DNA of 64,000 nt from Thioalkalivibrio sp. (GTDB lineage Bacteria > Pseudomonadota > Gammaproteobacteria > Ectothiorhodospirales > Ectothiorhodospiraceae). The stretch is from positions 1 to 64,000 of the forward strand of contig SKJG01000076.1 in the NCBI GenBank assembly GCA_007116035.1, written 5' to 3'. A program made the position numbers and the translations under genes. Position 1 is the first letter of the stretch, and the number at the start of each line of letters is the position of its first letter. This document shows, in pieces, positions 44,956-55,299 of the stretch. Below the pieces are notes generated by a model. The model made no database searches. It was not told where the DNA came from and saw only the letters and a list, made by a program, of their open reading frames with translations.

Positions 44956-47040
44956 TCAGGCCGCTTCGATGGCCTTCATGCTGAGCCGGATGCGCCCCTG
45001 CTTGTCGACCTCCAGCACCTTCACCGTCACGGTATCGCCTTCGGTCAGGAAGTCGCTCACGTTCTCGACGCGGTCGTTCGAGATCTGGGAGATGTGCACG
45101 AGGCCGTCCCGCCCCGGCAGGATGGCCACAAAGGCGCCGAAGTCCATGATCTTGACCACGCGACCGCTGTAGATCCGCCCCACCTCGACGTCGGCGGTGA
45201 GTTCCTCGATCCGGCGCTTGGCCTCCTCTCCGGCGGCCTGATCGGTGGAGGCGATCTTCACGCTGCCGTCGTCGGAGATGTCGATCGACGTCCCGGTCTC
45301 CTCGGTCAACATGCGGATGGTCGCACCGCCCTTGCCGATCACGTCCCGGATCTTCTCCGGGTTGATGCGCATGGTGATGAAGCGCGGGGCGTAGCTGGAC
45401 ATCTCGGTGCGGTGCGAACTGATCTCATCGCCCATCCTTTCCAGGATGTGCAGCCGCCCCGCGCGCGCCTGCTCCAGCGCTCGTTCCATGATCTCGCGGG
45501 TGATGCCCTGGATCTTGATGTCCATCTGCAGTGCAGTGACACCGCCCGTGGTGCCGGCCACCTTGAAGTCCATGTCGCCGAGATGGTCCTCGTCGCCGAG
45601 GATGTCGGAAAGCACGGCAAAGCGGTCGCCTTCCTTGATCAAGCCCATGGCGATGCCGGCCACGGGGGCCTTCAGCGGGACCCCGGCATCCATCAGCGCC
45701 AGGCTGGTTCCACACACCGAGGCCATGGAGCTGGAGCCATTCGACTCGGTGATCTCGGAGACCACGCGGACCACGTAGGGGAAACTGTCTTCCTTCGGCA
45801 TCACCGCCTGTACGCCGCGCTTGGCCAGACGGCCATGACCGATCTCCCGGCGCTTCGGCGAGCCGACCATGCCGGTCTCGCCGGTGCAGTACGGCGGGAA
45901 ATTGTAATGCAGCATGAAGCGATCGCGGCGCTCGCCTTCGATCGCGTCGATGACCTGGGCATCACGATCGGTCCCCAATGTCGCCACGACCAGCGCCTGC
46001 GTCTCGCCGCGGGTGAACAGGGCCGAACCGTGGGCGCGCGGCAGCACGCCGGTACGCACGGTGATCGGACGTACGGTGCGGTTGTCACGGCCGTCGATGC
46101 GCGGGTTCCCGTCCAGGATCCGGTCGCGAACGATGCGGTATTCGAGGTCGTGGAACGCGGTCTTCACCGCATCGGCCGAGGGCGCGCCCTCGGCACCGGT
46201 GGCCAGCTGCTCGACGACGCTCGCGCGCAGGCTGTTCAGGCGATCGGTACGCGCCTGCTTCTCGGGGATCTGGTAGGCGTCGATCAGGAGATCGCGGGAG
46301 ACACCGGCAACCCGGTCCTCGAGATGACTGTCGTCCGCCGGCGGGGTCCAGTCCCAGGCGGGCTTGCCGACGTCGGCGGCGAGTTCCTTGATCGCCTGGA
46401 TGGCGGCCTGCATCTGCTCGTGCCCGAACATGACCGCGCCCAGCATCACTTCTTCCGAGAGCTCGCTGGCCTCGGACTCGACCATGATCACCGCGTTCTC
46501 GGTGCCGGCGACCACGAGGTCGAGATCGGATTCCGCCAGTTCGCTTGCCGTCGGGTTCAGCAGGTATTCACCGTCCCGGTAACCGACGCGGGCGGCGCCG
46601 ATGGGGCCGGCGAAGGGGACACCGGAAACCGCCACCGCAGCCGATGCGCCGATCAGGGCGGGAATGTCCGGATCCACCTCGGGATTGATCGACATGACCG
46701 TCGCAACGATCTGGGTCTCGTGCTTGAAACCCTCGGGAAACAGCGGTCGCAGCGGCCGATCGATCAGGCGGCTGGTCAGGGTCTCCTTTTCGTTGGGGCG
46801 CCCCTCGCGCTTGAAGAAGCCGCCGGGAATCTTGCCCGCGGCGTAGGTCCGCTCCTGGTAATTCACCGTCATCGGGAAGAAGTCGCGGCCAGGATCGGCG
46901 TCCTTGCGTGCCACCACGGTGACCAGCACCACGGTGTCCGCCACGTTGACCAGGACGGCTCCGTTAGCCTGGCGGGCGATGCCGCCGGTCTCTAGGATGA
47001 CCGTGTGATTTCCGTACTGAAACGTCTTCTTGTATGACAC
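44956..47040 (-). CDS. pnp: Polyribonucleotide nucleotidyltransferase
   Basis: 694 residues. Phosphorolytic 3'-5' exoribonuclease of the degradosome. Two RNase PH domains (first with [20 protein letters not shown], split as [13 protein letters not shown] and REGRPNE; second with [15 protein letters not shown] and [19 protein letters not shown]), then KH ([20 protein letters not shown]) and S1 ([19 protein letters not shown]). It follows rpsO after only 27 bases, leaving no space for the long RNase III-processed leader hairpin used for pnp autoregulation in E. coli. Confidence 0.98.
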   Translation of the reverse strand: MSYKKTFQYGNHTVILETGGIARQANGAVLVNVADTVVLVTVVARKDADPGRDFFPMTVNYQERTYAAGKIPGGFFKREGRPNEKETLTSRLIDRPLRPLFPEGFKHETQIVATVMSINPEVDPDIPALIGASAAVAVSGVPFAGPIGAARVGYRDGEYLLNPTASELAESDLDLVVAGTENAVIMVESEASELSEEVMLGAVMFGHEQMQAAIQAIKELAADVGKPAWDWTPPADDSHLEDRVAGVSRDLLIDAYQIPEKQARTDRLNSLRASVVEQLATGAEGAPSADAVKTAFHDLEYRIVRDRILDGNPRIDGRDNRTVRPITVRTGVLPRAHGSALFTRGETQALVVATLGTDRDAQVIDAIEGERRDRFMLHYNFPPYCTGETGMVGSPKRREIGHGRLAKRGVQAVMPKEDSFPYVVRVVSEITESNGSSSMASVCGTSLALMDAGVPLKAPVAGIAMGLIKEGDRFAVLSDILGDEDHLGDMDFKVAGTTGGVTALQMDIKIQGITREIMERALEQARAGRLHILERMGDEISSHRTEMSSYAPRFITMRINPEKIRDVIGKGGATIRMLTEETGTSIDISDDGSVKIASTDQAAGEEAKRRIEELTADVEVGRIYSGRVVKIMDFGAFVAILPGRDGLVHISQISNDRVENVSDFLTEGDTVTVKVLEVDKQGRIRLSMKAIEAA

Positions 47041-47067
47041 GCTTTGTCTTCCCGCTTCTTGGTGAAC

Positions 47068-47337
47068 TTAACGACGCAGACCGAGGCTCTGCACGAGCGC
47101 CTGGTAACGCTCCTGGTCCCTGCCCTTCAGATAGGTCAGCAGCTTACGCCTTTGATTGACCATCTTGAGGAGACCGCGACGCGAGTGGTGATCCTTCTTG
47201 TGGGTCTCGAAGTGCCCCATCAGGTGCTTGATGCGCGCGGTCAGCAGGGCAACCTGGACCTCGGGCGAACCGGTATCCGTCGGATCGCGGCGATATTCCT
47301 CGACGATGGTCGTCTTGGTTTGGGTATCGAATGACAT
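47068..47337 (-). CDS. rpsO: 30S ribosomal protein S15
   Basis: 89 residues, full length. Typical motifs [38 protein letters not shown] and the C-terminal LGLRR. It binds 16S rRNA early in small-subunit assembly. AGGAG lies about 11 bases before the ATG. The 202-base gap to truB has a hairpin and an AT-rich pocket with TACTAT right after the truB stop, so an internal promoter is possible, but its -35 is poor. Confidence 0.98.
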   Translation of the reverse strand: MSFDTQTKTTIVEEYRRDPTDTGSPEVQVALLTARIKHLMGHFETHKKDHHSRRGLLKMVNQRRKLLTYLKGRDQERYQALVQSLGLRR

Positions 47338-47481
47338 GTCGTGCTTGACTCCTGAGACGTAAACCTTGGTTGTATGGCCCTGCGGGCGTGGCCCCGCACC
47401 CTCTTCCACCGGAACCTCGTCCGCAGCCCGAATCATCCCCTGATTCCGGGTGCGGCGCACGGCCGCGCGGCGCGAACGCAA

Positions 47482-47510
47482 GCCTTCGCAGCATGGGCGT
47501 TGGCGAAGGC
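47482..47510 (-). promoter_or_regulatory. Hairpin in the truB-rpsO spacer
   Basis: Perfect 8-bp arms GCCTTCGC and GCGAAGGC around 13 bases, about 145 bases upstream of rpsO. No U-tract, so a processing site or structural element rather than a terminator; in E. coli rpsO expression involves leader structure. Confidence 0.4.
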
Positions 47511-47539
47511 GCGAAATAGTAGCATGCAAATGCCATGAA

Positions 47540-48460
47540 TTAACAGGAATGGGCGGACACGAACAGACGTCTGGGCGCAACGCGGCCGTCATCCTGCAAC
47601 TCGCCGATGCCCAGGAACTCGCCATTGGCACCGTAGAGCCGCAATGGTCCCATCTCCCTGACCCCCGGGACGAACACCGGCTGCCCCTGCCGCAGGAAGC
47701 GGCTACTGGCCGCGTCCAGTCGCACCTCCGGGCGATCGGCCAGCGCGCGGTCCGCGGGCAGGAGCCAGCGCTCGACCGCCTGGGGGCCACCCTCGGCGGA
47801 GGCCGCCTCCAACGTCTCCATACTGACCATGCCCGCCGCGTCGAAGGCGCCGTGACCGGTGCGGCGCAGCTCCGCCACCGTCGCTCCGCAACCCAGCGCC
47901 CGCCCGAGATCCTGCACCAGAGTCCGGATGTAGGTGCCCTTGCTACAATGCACATCCAGGCGCAGACGGTCGGGAGCCACCGGCTCGACCGACAGCGAAT
48001 GAATGGTCACCTCGCGCGCGGGGCGCTCGACCTCGATGCCCCTGCGCGCCAGTTCGTAGAGGCGCTGACCCTCGTGCTTCAGCGCCGAGTACATCGGCGG
48101 AATCTGCTGAATCCGCCCTCGCAGCGCCGCGCAGGCCGCCTCGATCTCGGCAGCCGACAGCTCGGGCACCGGCATCTGCCGAAGGACCTCGCCTTCCAGG
48201 TCACCGGTCGCGGTCTCGACGCCAAGGCGGGCCACGGTCATGTAGCGCTTGTCCGCGTCGAGCAGCCAGCCGGAGACCTTCGTGGCCTGTCCAAAACACA
48301 GCGGCAGGAGCCCTGTGGCCAGCGGGTCCAGGCTCCCGGTATGCCCCGCCTTCCGGGCCGCAAGCAGATACTTGACCCGCCCCAGGGCCTGATTCGAGCT
48401 CAGCCCCAACGGCTTGTCGAGCAGGAGAATGCCGTCGACATCGCGGCGCTGTATCGGCAT
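47540..48460 (-). CDS. truB: tRNA pseudouridine-55 synthase
   Basis: 306 residues. Makes pseudouridine 55 in the T-loop of tRNAs. Start [19 protein letters not shown], the catalytic Asp in [18 protein letters not shown], and [19 protein letters not shown] are all typical. The C-terminal PUA-like part ends [15 protein letters not shown]. In the usual operon position between rbfA and rpsO. Confidence 0.97.
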   Translation of the reverse strand: MPIQRRDVDGILLLDKPLGLSSNQALGRVKYLLAARKAGHTGSLDPLATGLLPLCFGQATKVSGWLLDADKRYMTVARLGVETATGDLEGEVLRQMPVPELSAAEIEAACAALRGRIQQIPPMYSALKHEGQRLYELARRGIEVERPAREVTIHSLSVEPVAPDRLRLDVHCSKGTYIRTLVQDLGRALGCGATVAELRRTGHGAFDAAGMVSMETLEAASAEGGPQAVERWLLPADRALADRPEVRLDAASSRFLRQGQPVFVPGVREMGPLRLYGANGEFLGIGELQDDGRVAPRRLFVSAHSC

Positions 48461-48507
48461 GGCAGGGGACCGCGTTCGATGCTCCGGACCGCGGGGCTCG
48501 GAGGGCG

Positions 48508-48936
48508 TCAGTTCCGGGGCTCGGCGCCGGTTTCGTTGCCGGATTCCTCCGGCGCGCCGGCGTCGGGGTGCCGGGCCTCATCCTCTGCGATCGCGGAATC
48601 GATCAAGGCAGAGATCCGCGCCCCCCGTTCAGGGGTATCGTCATAGATGAAACGCAGGGTTGGCACGCTGCGCAGACGCAGCCGCGTGCCCAGGACCCGG
48701 CGCAGGTAGCCCGCCGCATGATTCAGACCCTGTTCCGCCTCGATCCCCTTTTCTTCGCCACCCAGCTGGGTGAAGAAGACCTTGGCATGGGCGAGATCGC
48801 GGGACACCTCGACGCCGGACAGGGTTACCATCCCGACGCGCGGATCCTTGACCTCGAGCCGGATCAGGTCGGCCAGCTCCCGCTGCATCTGGTCGCCGAC
48901 CCGGTCGCTGCGCTGATAATCCCGCTTCGCGGCCAT
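48508..48936 (-). CDS. rbfA: 30S ribosome-binding factor RbfA
   Basis: 142 residues from ATG 48936; the open frame extends further upstream inside infB but the family start is here. Small KH-fold protein that aids 16S rRNA maturation and cold adaptation. Visible: SDRVGDQMQRELADLIRLEV, VTLSGVEVSRDLAHAKVFF and LRSVPTLRFIYDDTPERG. The C-terminal tail is acidic and probably disordered. The start overlaps the infB stop by one base (TGATG). Confidence 0.97.
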   Translation of the reverse strand: MAAKRDYQRSDRVGDQMQRELADLIRLEVKDPRVGMVTLSGVEVSRDLAHAKVFFTQLGGEEKGIEAEQGLNHAAGYLRRVLGTRLRLRSVPTLRFIYDDTPERGARISALIDSAIAEDEARHPDAGAPEESGNETGAEPRN

Positions 48937-51677
48937 CAGAGCGTCCGGGCCACTTCGACCCGCTGGTAGACTTCGATCTGGTCGCCGGGGCGCACGTCGT
49001 TGTAGTTCTTGACCGCGATGCCGCACTCGGTACCGGTCTTGACTTCGTTGACGTCATCCTTGAAGCGCCGCAGGCTCTCGAGTTCGCCCTCGTAGATGAC
49101 CACGTTGTCGCGCAGCACGCGGATCGGATTCCCGCGCTTGACGGTGCCCTCGACCACCAGGCAGCCCGCAACGGCGCCAAAGCCCGAGGCTTTGAAGACA
49201 TCGCGCACCTGCGCGAGACCGACGATCTCCTCGCGCATCTCCGGGGACAGCAGCCCGGTCAGCGCCTGCTTCACGTCCTCGATCGCCTCGTAGATGACTG
49301 AGTAATAGCGCAGATCGATCTCGTTATCTGCGGCGAGACGCCGGGCGCCGGCGTCGGCACGGACGTTGAAGGCGATGATGATCGCCTGGCTGGCCATCGC
49401 CAGGTTGATGTCCGATTCCGAGATCCCGCCCACGCCGGTGGACACGACCTTGACGCGCACCTCGTCGGTAGAGAGCTTGATCAGCGCATCGCGCAGCGCC
49501 TCCGCCGAACCCTGCACATCGGTCTTCAACAGGATGTTGACCGTGGCAATCTGTCCATCCTGCATCTGGTTGAAGATGTTCTCGAGCTTGGAGGCCTGCT
49601 GAGCGGCGAGCTTGTGCTCGCGCTGACGGGTCTCGCGATGGGCCGCCACGTCACGCGCGGTCTTCTCGTCCGCTACCACGAGGACCTCGTCGCCGGCATT
49701 GGGTACGCCGGAGAGACCAAGCACCTCGACCGGCATCGACGGACCCACGGATTTCACCGCAGCGCCGGTATCATCGAACATCGCCCGCACCCGGCCGTAT
49801 TCCTGACCGCTCAGCATGATGTCGCCATGCTTCAGGCGTCCGGCCTGCACCAGCACCGTCGCCACCGGCCCCCGACCCTTGTCCAGGCGCGACTCGATGA
49901 CCACACCGCGCGCAGCGCCCTGATCCGGGACCTTCAGTTCCATCACTTCGGCCTGCAGGCCCACCGCTTCCAGCAGTTCGTCGATGCCCTGGCCGGTCAG
50001 CGCCGACACGGGCACGAACTGCGTGTCACCGCCCCAGGCCTCGGGCATCACCCCGCGCTGGGAGAGCTCGTTCATCACCCGCTCCGGGTCGGCAGCGGGC
50101 TTGTCAATCTTGTTGACCGCAACGACCAGCGGGACACCGCCGGCCTTGGCGTGCTCCACCGCCTCGATGGTCTGGGGCATCACGCCGTCGTCGGCGGCCA
50201 CCACCAGGATCACGATATCGGTCGCTTTTGCACCGCGCGCACGCATCGCCGTGAAGGCGGCGTGACCGGGGGTATCGAGGAAGGTGATCCCGTCCTTGGA
50301 GTTCGGCACATGGTAGGCGCCGATGTGCTGGGTGATGCCACCGGCCTCCCCGGAAGCGACCTTGGTCTTGCGGATGAAGTCGAGCAGCGAGGTCTTGCCA
50401 TGATCGACATGGCCCATCACCGTCACCACCGGCGGACGCGGCTTGGCCTCGCCGGTCTGGTGGATGTCCACGGTGATCTCGTCCTCGATGCTCCGTGCCT
50501 GTGCCGCCACTGCCTTGTGGCCCATCTCCTCGACGACCAGCACGGCCGTGTCCTGGTCGATGCTCTGGTTGATGGTCGCCATCACGCCCATACCCATCAG
50601 CGCCTTGATCAACTGGGGGGCCTTGATCGCCATGGCCTGGGCCAGTTCTCCGACGGTAATCGTCTCGGGGATCTCGACCTCGCGCACCACCGGTGCGGTC
50701 GGACGAGCGAAACCATGCTTGCTCGCCACCGCCGCGGCGGCGGCAGTCTGCGCGACCCGGCTCTTGCCCTTTTCGCGCCGGCCGCGGCGCTCACCCGCGA
50801 CGTGCAGTTCCTTGCGTCCGCCCTCTTCGTCACGGCCGCCACGGCGTCCCTTCTTGCGGGCAGGCTCGGCGGCCTTGGACGGTGCATCCACGCGTGCCTT
50901 GGCCTCCTTTTCGGTCAGTAGCCGCTGGGCCTCTTCCTTGCGTTCCAGACGGGCCTTTTCCTCGGTCTTGGCCAACAGGGCCTCGGCTTCCTCCCGTTGC
51001 TTGGTTTCCTGGCGCTGCTTGCGCTCCTCCTGCTCCTGCTGGCGCAACTCCACCGCGCGGCGCATTGCGTCACGCTCGACCTCGACCTGGCGTGCCAGTT
51101 GCTCGGTCCGACTGAGGGGTTTGGCCTTCGCCTTCGGTTCCGCCTTGGCAGGCGGCTCTTCGACAGGCTCGGCGGCGGTTTCCGCGACGATCGGCTCGGG
51201 TTCAGGGGCCTGTACAGGCTCTGGTGCAGGCGTGGGTTCGACCACGGGCTCGGGCGCCATCTCGGCAGGAGCCGCTTCCGGTGCCGGAGACGGAATCTCG
51301 GGCGCCGTCGTTGCCTCCGGCAGCGCATCGGCACGAACCGTCACGGGCTCTGGAACCGCCTCGGGCTCGGGGGCCTTGCGCACGATCTGGCGACGCTTGC
51401 GCACTTCCACGTTCACGGTCTTGGTTCGGCCCTGGCCCGCGTTGACCTTCAGGGTCTGCGTGGTGGCCCGGCGCTTCAGCGTCATGCGGCCCGCCTCGCT
51501 CTTGTCGCTGGCGCCGTGCGCCTGCCGGAGGTGGTCGAGCAAGCGCAGCTTCTGCGCATCGGTCACCTTGGCAGCCGGCCCGTCCACCTCAACGCCCGCC
51601 TCTTTCATCTGACCAATGAGACGGTCCACCGGCGTACCCACCGATTCCGCGAATTGCTGTACTGTCATCTGCGACAT
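48936..51677 (-). CDS. infB: Translation initiation factor IF-2
   Basis: 913 residues. GTPase that brings initiator fMet-tRNA to the ribosome. An N-terminal IF2 domain ([20 protein letters not shown]) is followed by a long charged, Glu/Ala/Pro-rich linker (about 95-330). Then come the G domain with [14 protein letters not shown] and NKIDKP, and C-terminal domains ending [16 protein letters not shown]. The low-complexity linker makes antisense frames appear open. Its initiator tRNA substrate is encoded about 4.7 kb upstream of the infB start on the same strand. Confidence 0.98.
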   Translation of the reverse strand: MSQMTVQQFAESVGTPVDRLIGQMKEAGVEVDGPAAKVTDAQKLRLLDHLRQAHGASDKSEAGRMTLKRRATTQTLKVNAGQGRTKTVNVEVRKRRQIVRKAPEPEAVPEPVTVRADALPEATTAPEIPSPAPEAAPAEMAPEPVVEPTPAPEPVQAPEPEPIVAETAAEPVEEPPAKAEPKAKAKPLSRTEQLARQVEVERDAMRRAVELRQQEQEERKQRQETKQREEAEALLAKTEEKARLERKEEAQRLLTEKEAKARVDAPSKAAEPARKKGRRGGRDEEGGRKELHVAGERRGRREKGKSRVAQTAAAAAVASKHGFARPTAPVVREVEIPETITVGELAQAMAIKAPQLIKALMGMGVMATINQSIDQDTAVLVVEEMGHKAVAAQARSIEDEITVDIHQTGEAKPRPPVVTVMGHVDHGKTSLLDFIRKTKVASGEAGGITQHIGAYHVPNSKDGITFLDTPGHAAFTAMRARGAKATDIVILVVAADDGVMPQTIEAVEHAKAGGVPLVVAVNKIDKPAADPERVMNELSQRGVMPEAWGGDTQFVPVSALTGQGIDELLEAVGLQAEVMELKVPDQGAARGVVIESRLDKGRGPVATVLVQAGRLKHGDIMLSGQEYGRVRAMFDDTGAAVKSVGPSMPVEVLGLSGVPNAGDEVLVVADEKTARDVAAHRETRQREHKLAAQQASKLENIFNQMQDGQIATVNILLKTDVQGSAEALRDALIKLSTDEVRVKVVSTGVGGISESDINLAMASQAIIIAFNVRADAGARRLAADNEIDLRYYSVIYEAIEDVKQALTGLLSPEMREEIVGLAQVRDVFKASGFGAVAGCLVVEGTVKRGNPIRVLRDNVVIYEGELESLRRFKDDVNEVKTGTECGIAVKNYNDVRPGDQIEVYQRVEVARTL

Positions 51678-51745
51678 TGCGCCTACCTCCTATCCAATTC
51701 TAACCGCTTGCACACTGCGGCATGGCCACGACCACTGCGCCGCAT

Positions 51746-53242
51746 TCAAGCGTCCGCTGCGAACCAGGGTGCCCGGGCCGTCATGATCAGCTCCGCGGCC
51801 TTCTCGGGATCGATTCCGATCGCTTCCACCACATCGTCCACCGCCTGTTCGGCCAGGTCTTCCATGCAGCAGATGCCGTGGGCCGCCAGCTTGTTGGCCA
51901 GCGCCTGGGTCATGCCCTCCATGCTGACCAGATCATCCGCGGGCTGCGCGCCCTCGAGTTGTTCCTCGGCGGCGATCGCCCGGGTCAACAGTGCGTCACT
52001 TGCTCGCGAGCGAAGTTCCGCGACCATATCGGCATCGAACTCCTCGATGGCCAGAAGCTCCTCTTCCTCGACGTAAACCACCTCGTCGAGGGTGGTGAAG
52101 CCCTCCTGCACCAGGATGGCCGCGACCTCCTCGTCGACGTCCAGCGCGTCCATGAACTGCTGCTGGACCTGCTGGGCCTCGGCGTCGCTCTTTTCCGCGG
52201 CCTGCGCCTCCGTCATCACGTTCAGTTCCCAGCCCGTGAGCTGGGACGCGAGCCGGATGTTCTGCCCTCCACGCCCGATCGCCAGGGAAAGCTTGTCCTC
52301 GGCCACCGCGATGTCCATGCTCTGCTTTTCCTCGTCGACCACGATCGACAGAACCTCGGCGGGTGACATCGCGTTGATGACGAACTGGGCCGGATTCTCG
52401 TTCCAGACGATGATGTCGATGCGCTCGCCGGCCAACTCGTTGGAGACCGACTGGACGCGCGAACCACGCATGCCCACGCAGGCGCCCACGGGATCCAGCC
52501 TCGGATCATTGGAGCGCACGGCAATCTTCGCGCGCATGCCGGGATCGCGGGCCGCCCCCATGATCTCGATGATGTTCTGCCCCACCTCGGGTACTTCCAG
52601 CTTGAACAGTTCGATCAGGAATTCGGGTGCCGTGCGGCTGATGAAGAGTTGCGGACCACGCGCCTCCGGCCGGATCTCACGAAGGTAGCCACGCAAACGG
52701 TCATTGTTGCGCACGGATTCACGGGGAATCATGTGCTCACGCGGGATCAGCGCCTCGGCATTGGCGCCCAGGTCCAGGTAGACGCCATTGCGATCGGTGC
52801 GCTTCACGATTCCCATCACCAGCCCACCGACCCGGGACTGGTATTCCTCGATGACCTTCGCACGCTCGGCCTCACGCACCTTCTGAACGATCACCTGCTT
52901 TGCCGTCTGGGCGGCGATGCGACCGAAGTCCACCGCCGGCACCGGTTCCTCGATCACATCGCCGATCTCGATCTCGGGATTCTTCTGCCGCGCGTAGGAG
53001 AACAGGATCTGGTGGTCCGGCGACTCGAACTCGGGATCGTCGTCGTCCAGCACCGTCCAGCGCCGGAAGGCCTCGTAATCCCCGGAATTCCGGTCGATCT
53101 TCACCCGCACGTCCATCTTGCCACCGTGACGCTTGCGCGTCGCCATGGCCAGCGCCGATTCCAGCGCCCCGAAGATGACGCCCTTGTCCACACCCTTTTC
53201 GTTCGAAACGGCGTCGACGACCAGCAGGATCTCCTTGTTCAT
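51746..53242 (-). CDS. nusA: Transcription termination/antitermination factor NusA
   Basis: 498 residues. Binds RNA polymerase and modulates pausing, termination and antitermination. N-terminal domain (MNKEILLVVDAVSNEKGVDK), S1 domain (SRVGGLVMGIVKRTDRNGVY), two KH domains (VGACVGMRGSRVQSVSNELA, DKLSLAIGRGGQNIRLASQL) and two C-terminal acidic repeats (ILVQEGFTTLDEVVYVEEEE; DLAEQAVDDVVEAIGIDPEK). Located between rimP and infB. NusA autoregulates this operon in E. coli through leader terminators, and terminators are also present here. Confidence 0.98.
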   Translation of the reverse strand: MNKEILLVVDAVSNEKGVDKGVIFGALESALAMATRKRHGGKMDVRVKIDRNSGDYEAFRRWTVLDDDDPEFESPDHQILFSYARQKNPEIEIGDVIEEPVPAVDFGRIAAQTAKQVIVQKVREAERAKVIEEYQSRVGGLVMGIVKRTDRNGVYLDLGANAEALIPREHMIPRESVRNNDRLRGYLREIRPEARGPQLFISRTAPEFLIELFKLEVPEVGQNIIEIMGAARDPGMRAKIAVRSNDPRLDPVGACVGMRGSRVQSVSNELAGERIDIIVWNENPAQFVINAMSPAEVLSIVVDEEKQSMDIAVAEDKLSLAIGRGGQNIRLASQLTGWELNVMTEAQAAEKSDAEAQQVQQQFMDALDVDEEVAAILVQEGFTTLDEVVYVEEEELLAIEEFDADMVAELRSRASDALLTRAIAAEEQLEGAQPADDLVSMEGMTQALANKLAAHGICCMEDLAEQAVDDVVEAIGIDPEKAAELIMTARAPWFAADA

Positions 53243-53286
53243 TCAATACCTCTCCACTACTTCGGCGGGCTGCCACCGATGGTTGA

Positions 53287-53757
53287 TCAACGACTGGGTT
53301 CGGTCGGCTCCAGCAGCCGGGCCCTGGCGATGGCGCCAAACGGCAACGCGTAAGCGACCCCGTCGACCTCCACCTCGATCCCGCTGTCGGAGACCGAAAG
53401 CAGGCGCCCCCGGAAGTTGCGGCGGCCATGTTCAGGCCAGGCCAAACGCACCTTCACCTCGCCGCCGGCGTACTGGCGGTAGTGCGCGGGCGTGAACAGC
53501 GGCCGCTCGATGCCCGGGCTGGAGACCTCCAGGGTGTATTCGCCCCGGATAGGCTCCTCGACATCGAGCACAGCGCTGACCTGGTCACTGACCGCGCTGC
53601 AGTCGTCCACGTTGATACCGTCGGGGTGGTCGATGTAGATGCGCAGCAGCACCGGGGTCGATCCCGAATAGTGTTCCACACCCCACAACTCAAAACCGAG
53701 TGCCCGCACCACCGGCTCGAGCATCGCACTGATCTGTTCCGACTTGTCCAACGACAT
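53287..53757 (-). CDS. rimP: Ribosome maturation factor RimP
   Basis: 156 residues from ATG 53757 with GGAG 5 bases upstream; an open frame continuing to 53844 runs into the leader terminator and is not coding. Needed for 30S maturation. Family motifs: LGFELWGVEHYSGSTPVLLR, YTLEVSSPGIERPLFTPAHY and LLSVSDSGIEVEVDG. First gene of the nusA operon. Confidence 0.95.
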   Translation of the reverse strand: MSLDKSEQISAMLEPVVRALGFELWGVEHYSGSTPVLLRIYIDHPDGINVDDCSAVSDQVSAVLDVEEPIRGEYTLEVSSPGIERPLFTPAHYRQYAGGEVKVRLAWPEHGRRNFRGRLLSVSDSGIEVEVDGVAYALPFGAIARARLLEPTEPSR

Positions 53758-53820
53758 CTCACTCCACGCGCCCGCCGGGACACACCCGCCGGCCACCATC
53801 GCAAAATTCCGGGCAGCAAC

Positions 53821-53842
53821 AAAAAAGGGGCGAACCGCCCCC
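53821..53842 (-). terminator. Leader terminator 2 upstream of rimP
   Basis: On the minus strand GGGGCG-gtt-CGCCCC followed by TTTTTT. The hairpin ends 64 bases before the rimP start, so the operon must be transcribed through it. Confidence 0.75.
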
Positions 53843-53911
53843 ACGGACCTCCAAGCGCGACAGGCCCACAGACCTTCGCACCCCGACCTCCGGATACAGA
53901 GGACCGCGAAC

Positions 53912-53940
53912 CTAACAATAAAGGCCCCAATCGGGGCCTA
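53912..53940 (-). terminator. Leader terminator 1 upstream of rimP
   Basis: On the minus strand AGGCCCC-gatt-GGGGCCT followed by TTATTGTT. About 80 bases before the second terminator. Confidence 0.75.
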
Positions 53941-54084
53941 ATAAAGTCATTTGGTAGCGGGCCGAGTCAAGACTCGCGGGTCTTGTCCCTGCTCAACGAC
54001 CAGCTGAGTCGATCTCAGCACCTCAGGAGGACCGCCACCGAGGTCCCCGTGTGGCCACCTGTGGCCCGTTCACATGGGAGGTGA

Positions 54085-54113
54085 ACTATACCCCAAGCGG
54101 GCGCACGGCGCAA
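54085..54113 (-). promoter_or_regulatory. Candidate sigma-70 promoter of the rimP-nusA operon
   Basis: Minus strand TTGCGC (-35), 17-bp spacer, TATAGT (-10, 5 of 6). Located after the stop of the AstE-like gene and before the structured leader; it predicts a leader of about 320 bases. Confidence 0.55.
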
Positions 54114-54179
54114 AGCAATGGACTGCGCTGGCTTGCAGCTGCTGCGTCCTGCCGAGAGTTCGGTGCCCGGGAGGGGAGG

Positions 54180-55229
54180 TCAGACGATGGGTAAGGGTTC
54201 CATGGGCTCGCTGGGAATGGGTTGCAACTCACTGTGGAAGGATTGGATCCCGGCGGCGACCAGCTTCGGGGCCTCGAAACGACCGATGTGAAACAAGGCC
54301 TCCCCCTCGTGCACCAAGGGTTGGTTGCTGCGCCCGATGACGATGCCGCTGGCGCTGGCCTCGACCGGGTCTTCGTGGCCGGTGACAGGGTCGGCGATGA
54401 GGGCGAGCACCTGGCCCTTGTTCACCCGCGCCCCCAGGCCGACTCGCGGCAGGCACAGGCCACTCTCCGGGGCGCGCACCCAGAGGCTGGAGCGGGCGAT
54501 GAAGGGTTCAGCACGGACCTTGCGTGGGTGGCCGGGGGTCAACATGCCGATCGCGCGCATGACCCCGACGACGCCGGCGACCCCTGCCCGGATCGCCAAC
54601 TCTTCCAGTCGCAGGGCCTCGCCCGCCTCGTACAGCAACATCCTCACCCCGGCCTCGGCAGCGGCCTCGCGCAGGGAGCCGTCGCGCAGGCTGGAGTTGA
54701 TCAGCACCGGGACGCCGAAGGCGCGCGCGAGCTGTTCGGTGGGGGCATCATCGAGGTTGGCACGGATCTGCGGCAGGTTGGCGCGGCCGATCGCGCCGGT
54801 GTGGAGGTCGATGCCGTGCGTGCAGCGGGCAACGATCCGGGACATGAAGGTATGGGCGAGGCGGGCGGCCATCGAGCCGGTTTCGTGTCCGGGAAAGCTC
54901 CGGTTCAGGTCGCGCCGGTCGGGCAGGTAGCGGGAGTGGTCGAGTACCCCGTACAGATTCACCATCGGCACCGCGAGCAGGGTGCCACGCAGATTGTGCA
55001 GGGTGCGTTGCTTGAGCAGGCGACGAATGATCTCTACGCCGTTCAGTTCGTCGCCGTGGATTGCAGCGCTGACAAACAGGACCGGACCCGGCTTGCGCCC
55101 GTGCAGGACGTGCACGGGCAGCGTCACCGGCGTGCCGGTGAACAGTTGCGCAAGTTGCAGGTTGACGAGGGCGCGCTGCCCCGGGGCGATGCAGGTGCCG
55201 TCGATGCAGAATGCGCTGGGCTTGTTCAT
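54180..55229 (-). CDS. Succinylglutamate desuccinylase/aspartoacylase (AstE/AspA)-family peptidase
   Basis: 349 residues from ATG 55229; ATGs at 55253 and 55274 are alternatives and none has a strong ribosome-binding site. Zinc-carboxypeptidase-like M14 fold: AAIHGDELNGVEIIRRLL carries the His and Glu zinc ligands, DRRDLNRSFPG binds substrate, and HGIDLHTGAIGRANLPQI carries the second His. The C-terminal domain is beta-rich. Follows rimK after 70 bases. AstE-like peptidases beside rimK are common; trimming glutamate tails or another gamma- or alpha-glutamyl substrate is an inference. Confidence 0.85.
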   Translation of the reverse strand: MNKPSAFCIDGTCIAPGQRALVNLQLAQLFTGTPVTLPVHVLHGRKPGPVLFVSAAIHGDELNGVEIIRRLLKQRTLHNLRGTLLAVPMVNLYGVLDHSRYLPDRRDLNRSFPGHETGSMAARLAHTFMSRIVARCTHGIDLHTGAIGRANLPQIRANLDDAPTEQLARAFGVPVLINSSLRDGSLREAAAEAGVRMLLYEAGEALRLEELAIRAGVAGVVGVMRAIGMLTPGHPRKVRAEPFIARSSLWVRAPESGLCLPRVGLGARVNKGQVLALIADPVTGHEDPVEASASGIVIGRSNQPLVHEGEALFHIGRFEAPKLVAAGIQSFHSELQPIPSEPMEPLPIV

Positions 55230-55299
55230 GTCATCCGTTGCAGAAAAATCCATTCTCGTGGCGAGGCCAAGCATGGACGCGGCACGGCTGCACCGCTGT

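Larger units (their letters stand above)
53758..54179 (-). other. Structured leader region of the rimP-nusA operon
   Basis: 422 bases without a convincing gene. Going in the direction of transcription it holds a candidate promoter (54113-54085), a stretch of about 150 bases rich in short dyads (GTTCAC/GTGAAC around 54069-54087; CAAGAC/GTCTTG at 53968-53985) and then two intrinsic terminators in series. At 53951-53961 the 11 bases TTGGTAGCGGG equal the 3'-end region of the tRNA at 56378-56388, but no full tRNA folds here. A short terminated leader RNA could be made. Confidence 0.5.

Noticed and set aside
44887-46995. 702-codon plus-strand open frame
   Set aside because: Antisense to pnp, which is a complete and conserved gene; composition is typical of shadow frames.
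53946-54080. A tRNA gene upstream of rimP, suggested by TTGGTAGCGGG and E. coli gene order
   Set aside because: No T-arm, anticodon arm or matching 5' acceptor strand can be found; only an 11-base match to the real tRNA-fMet end remains.
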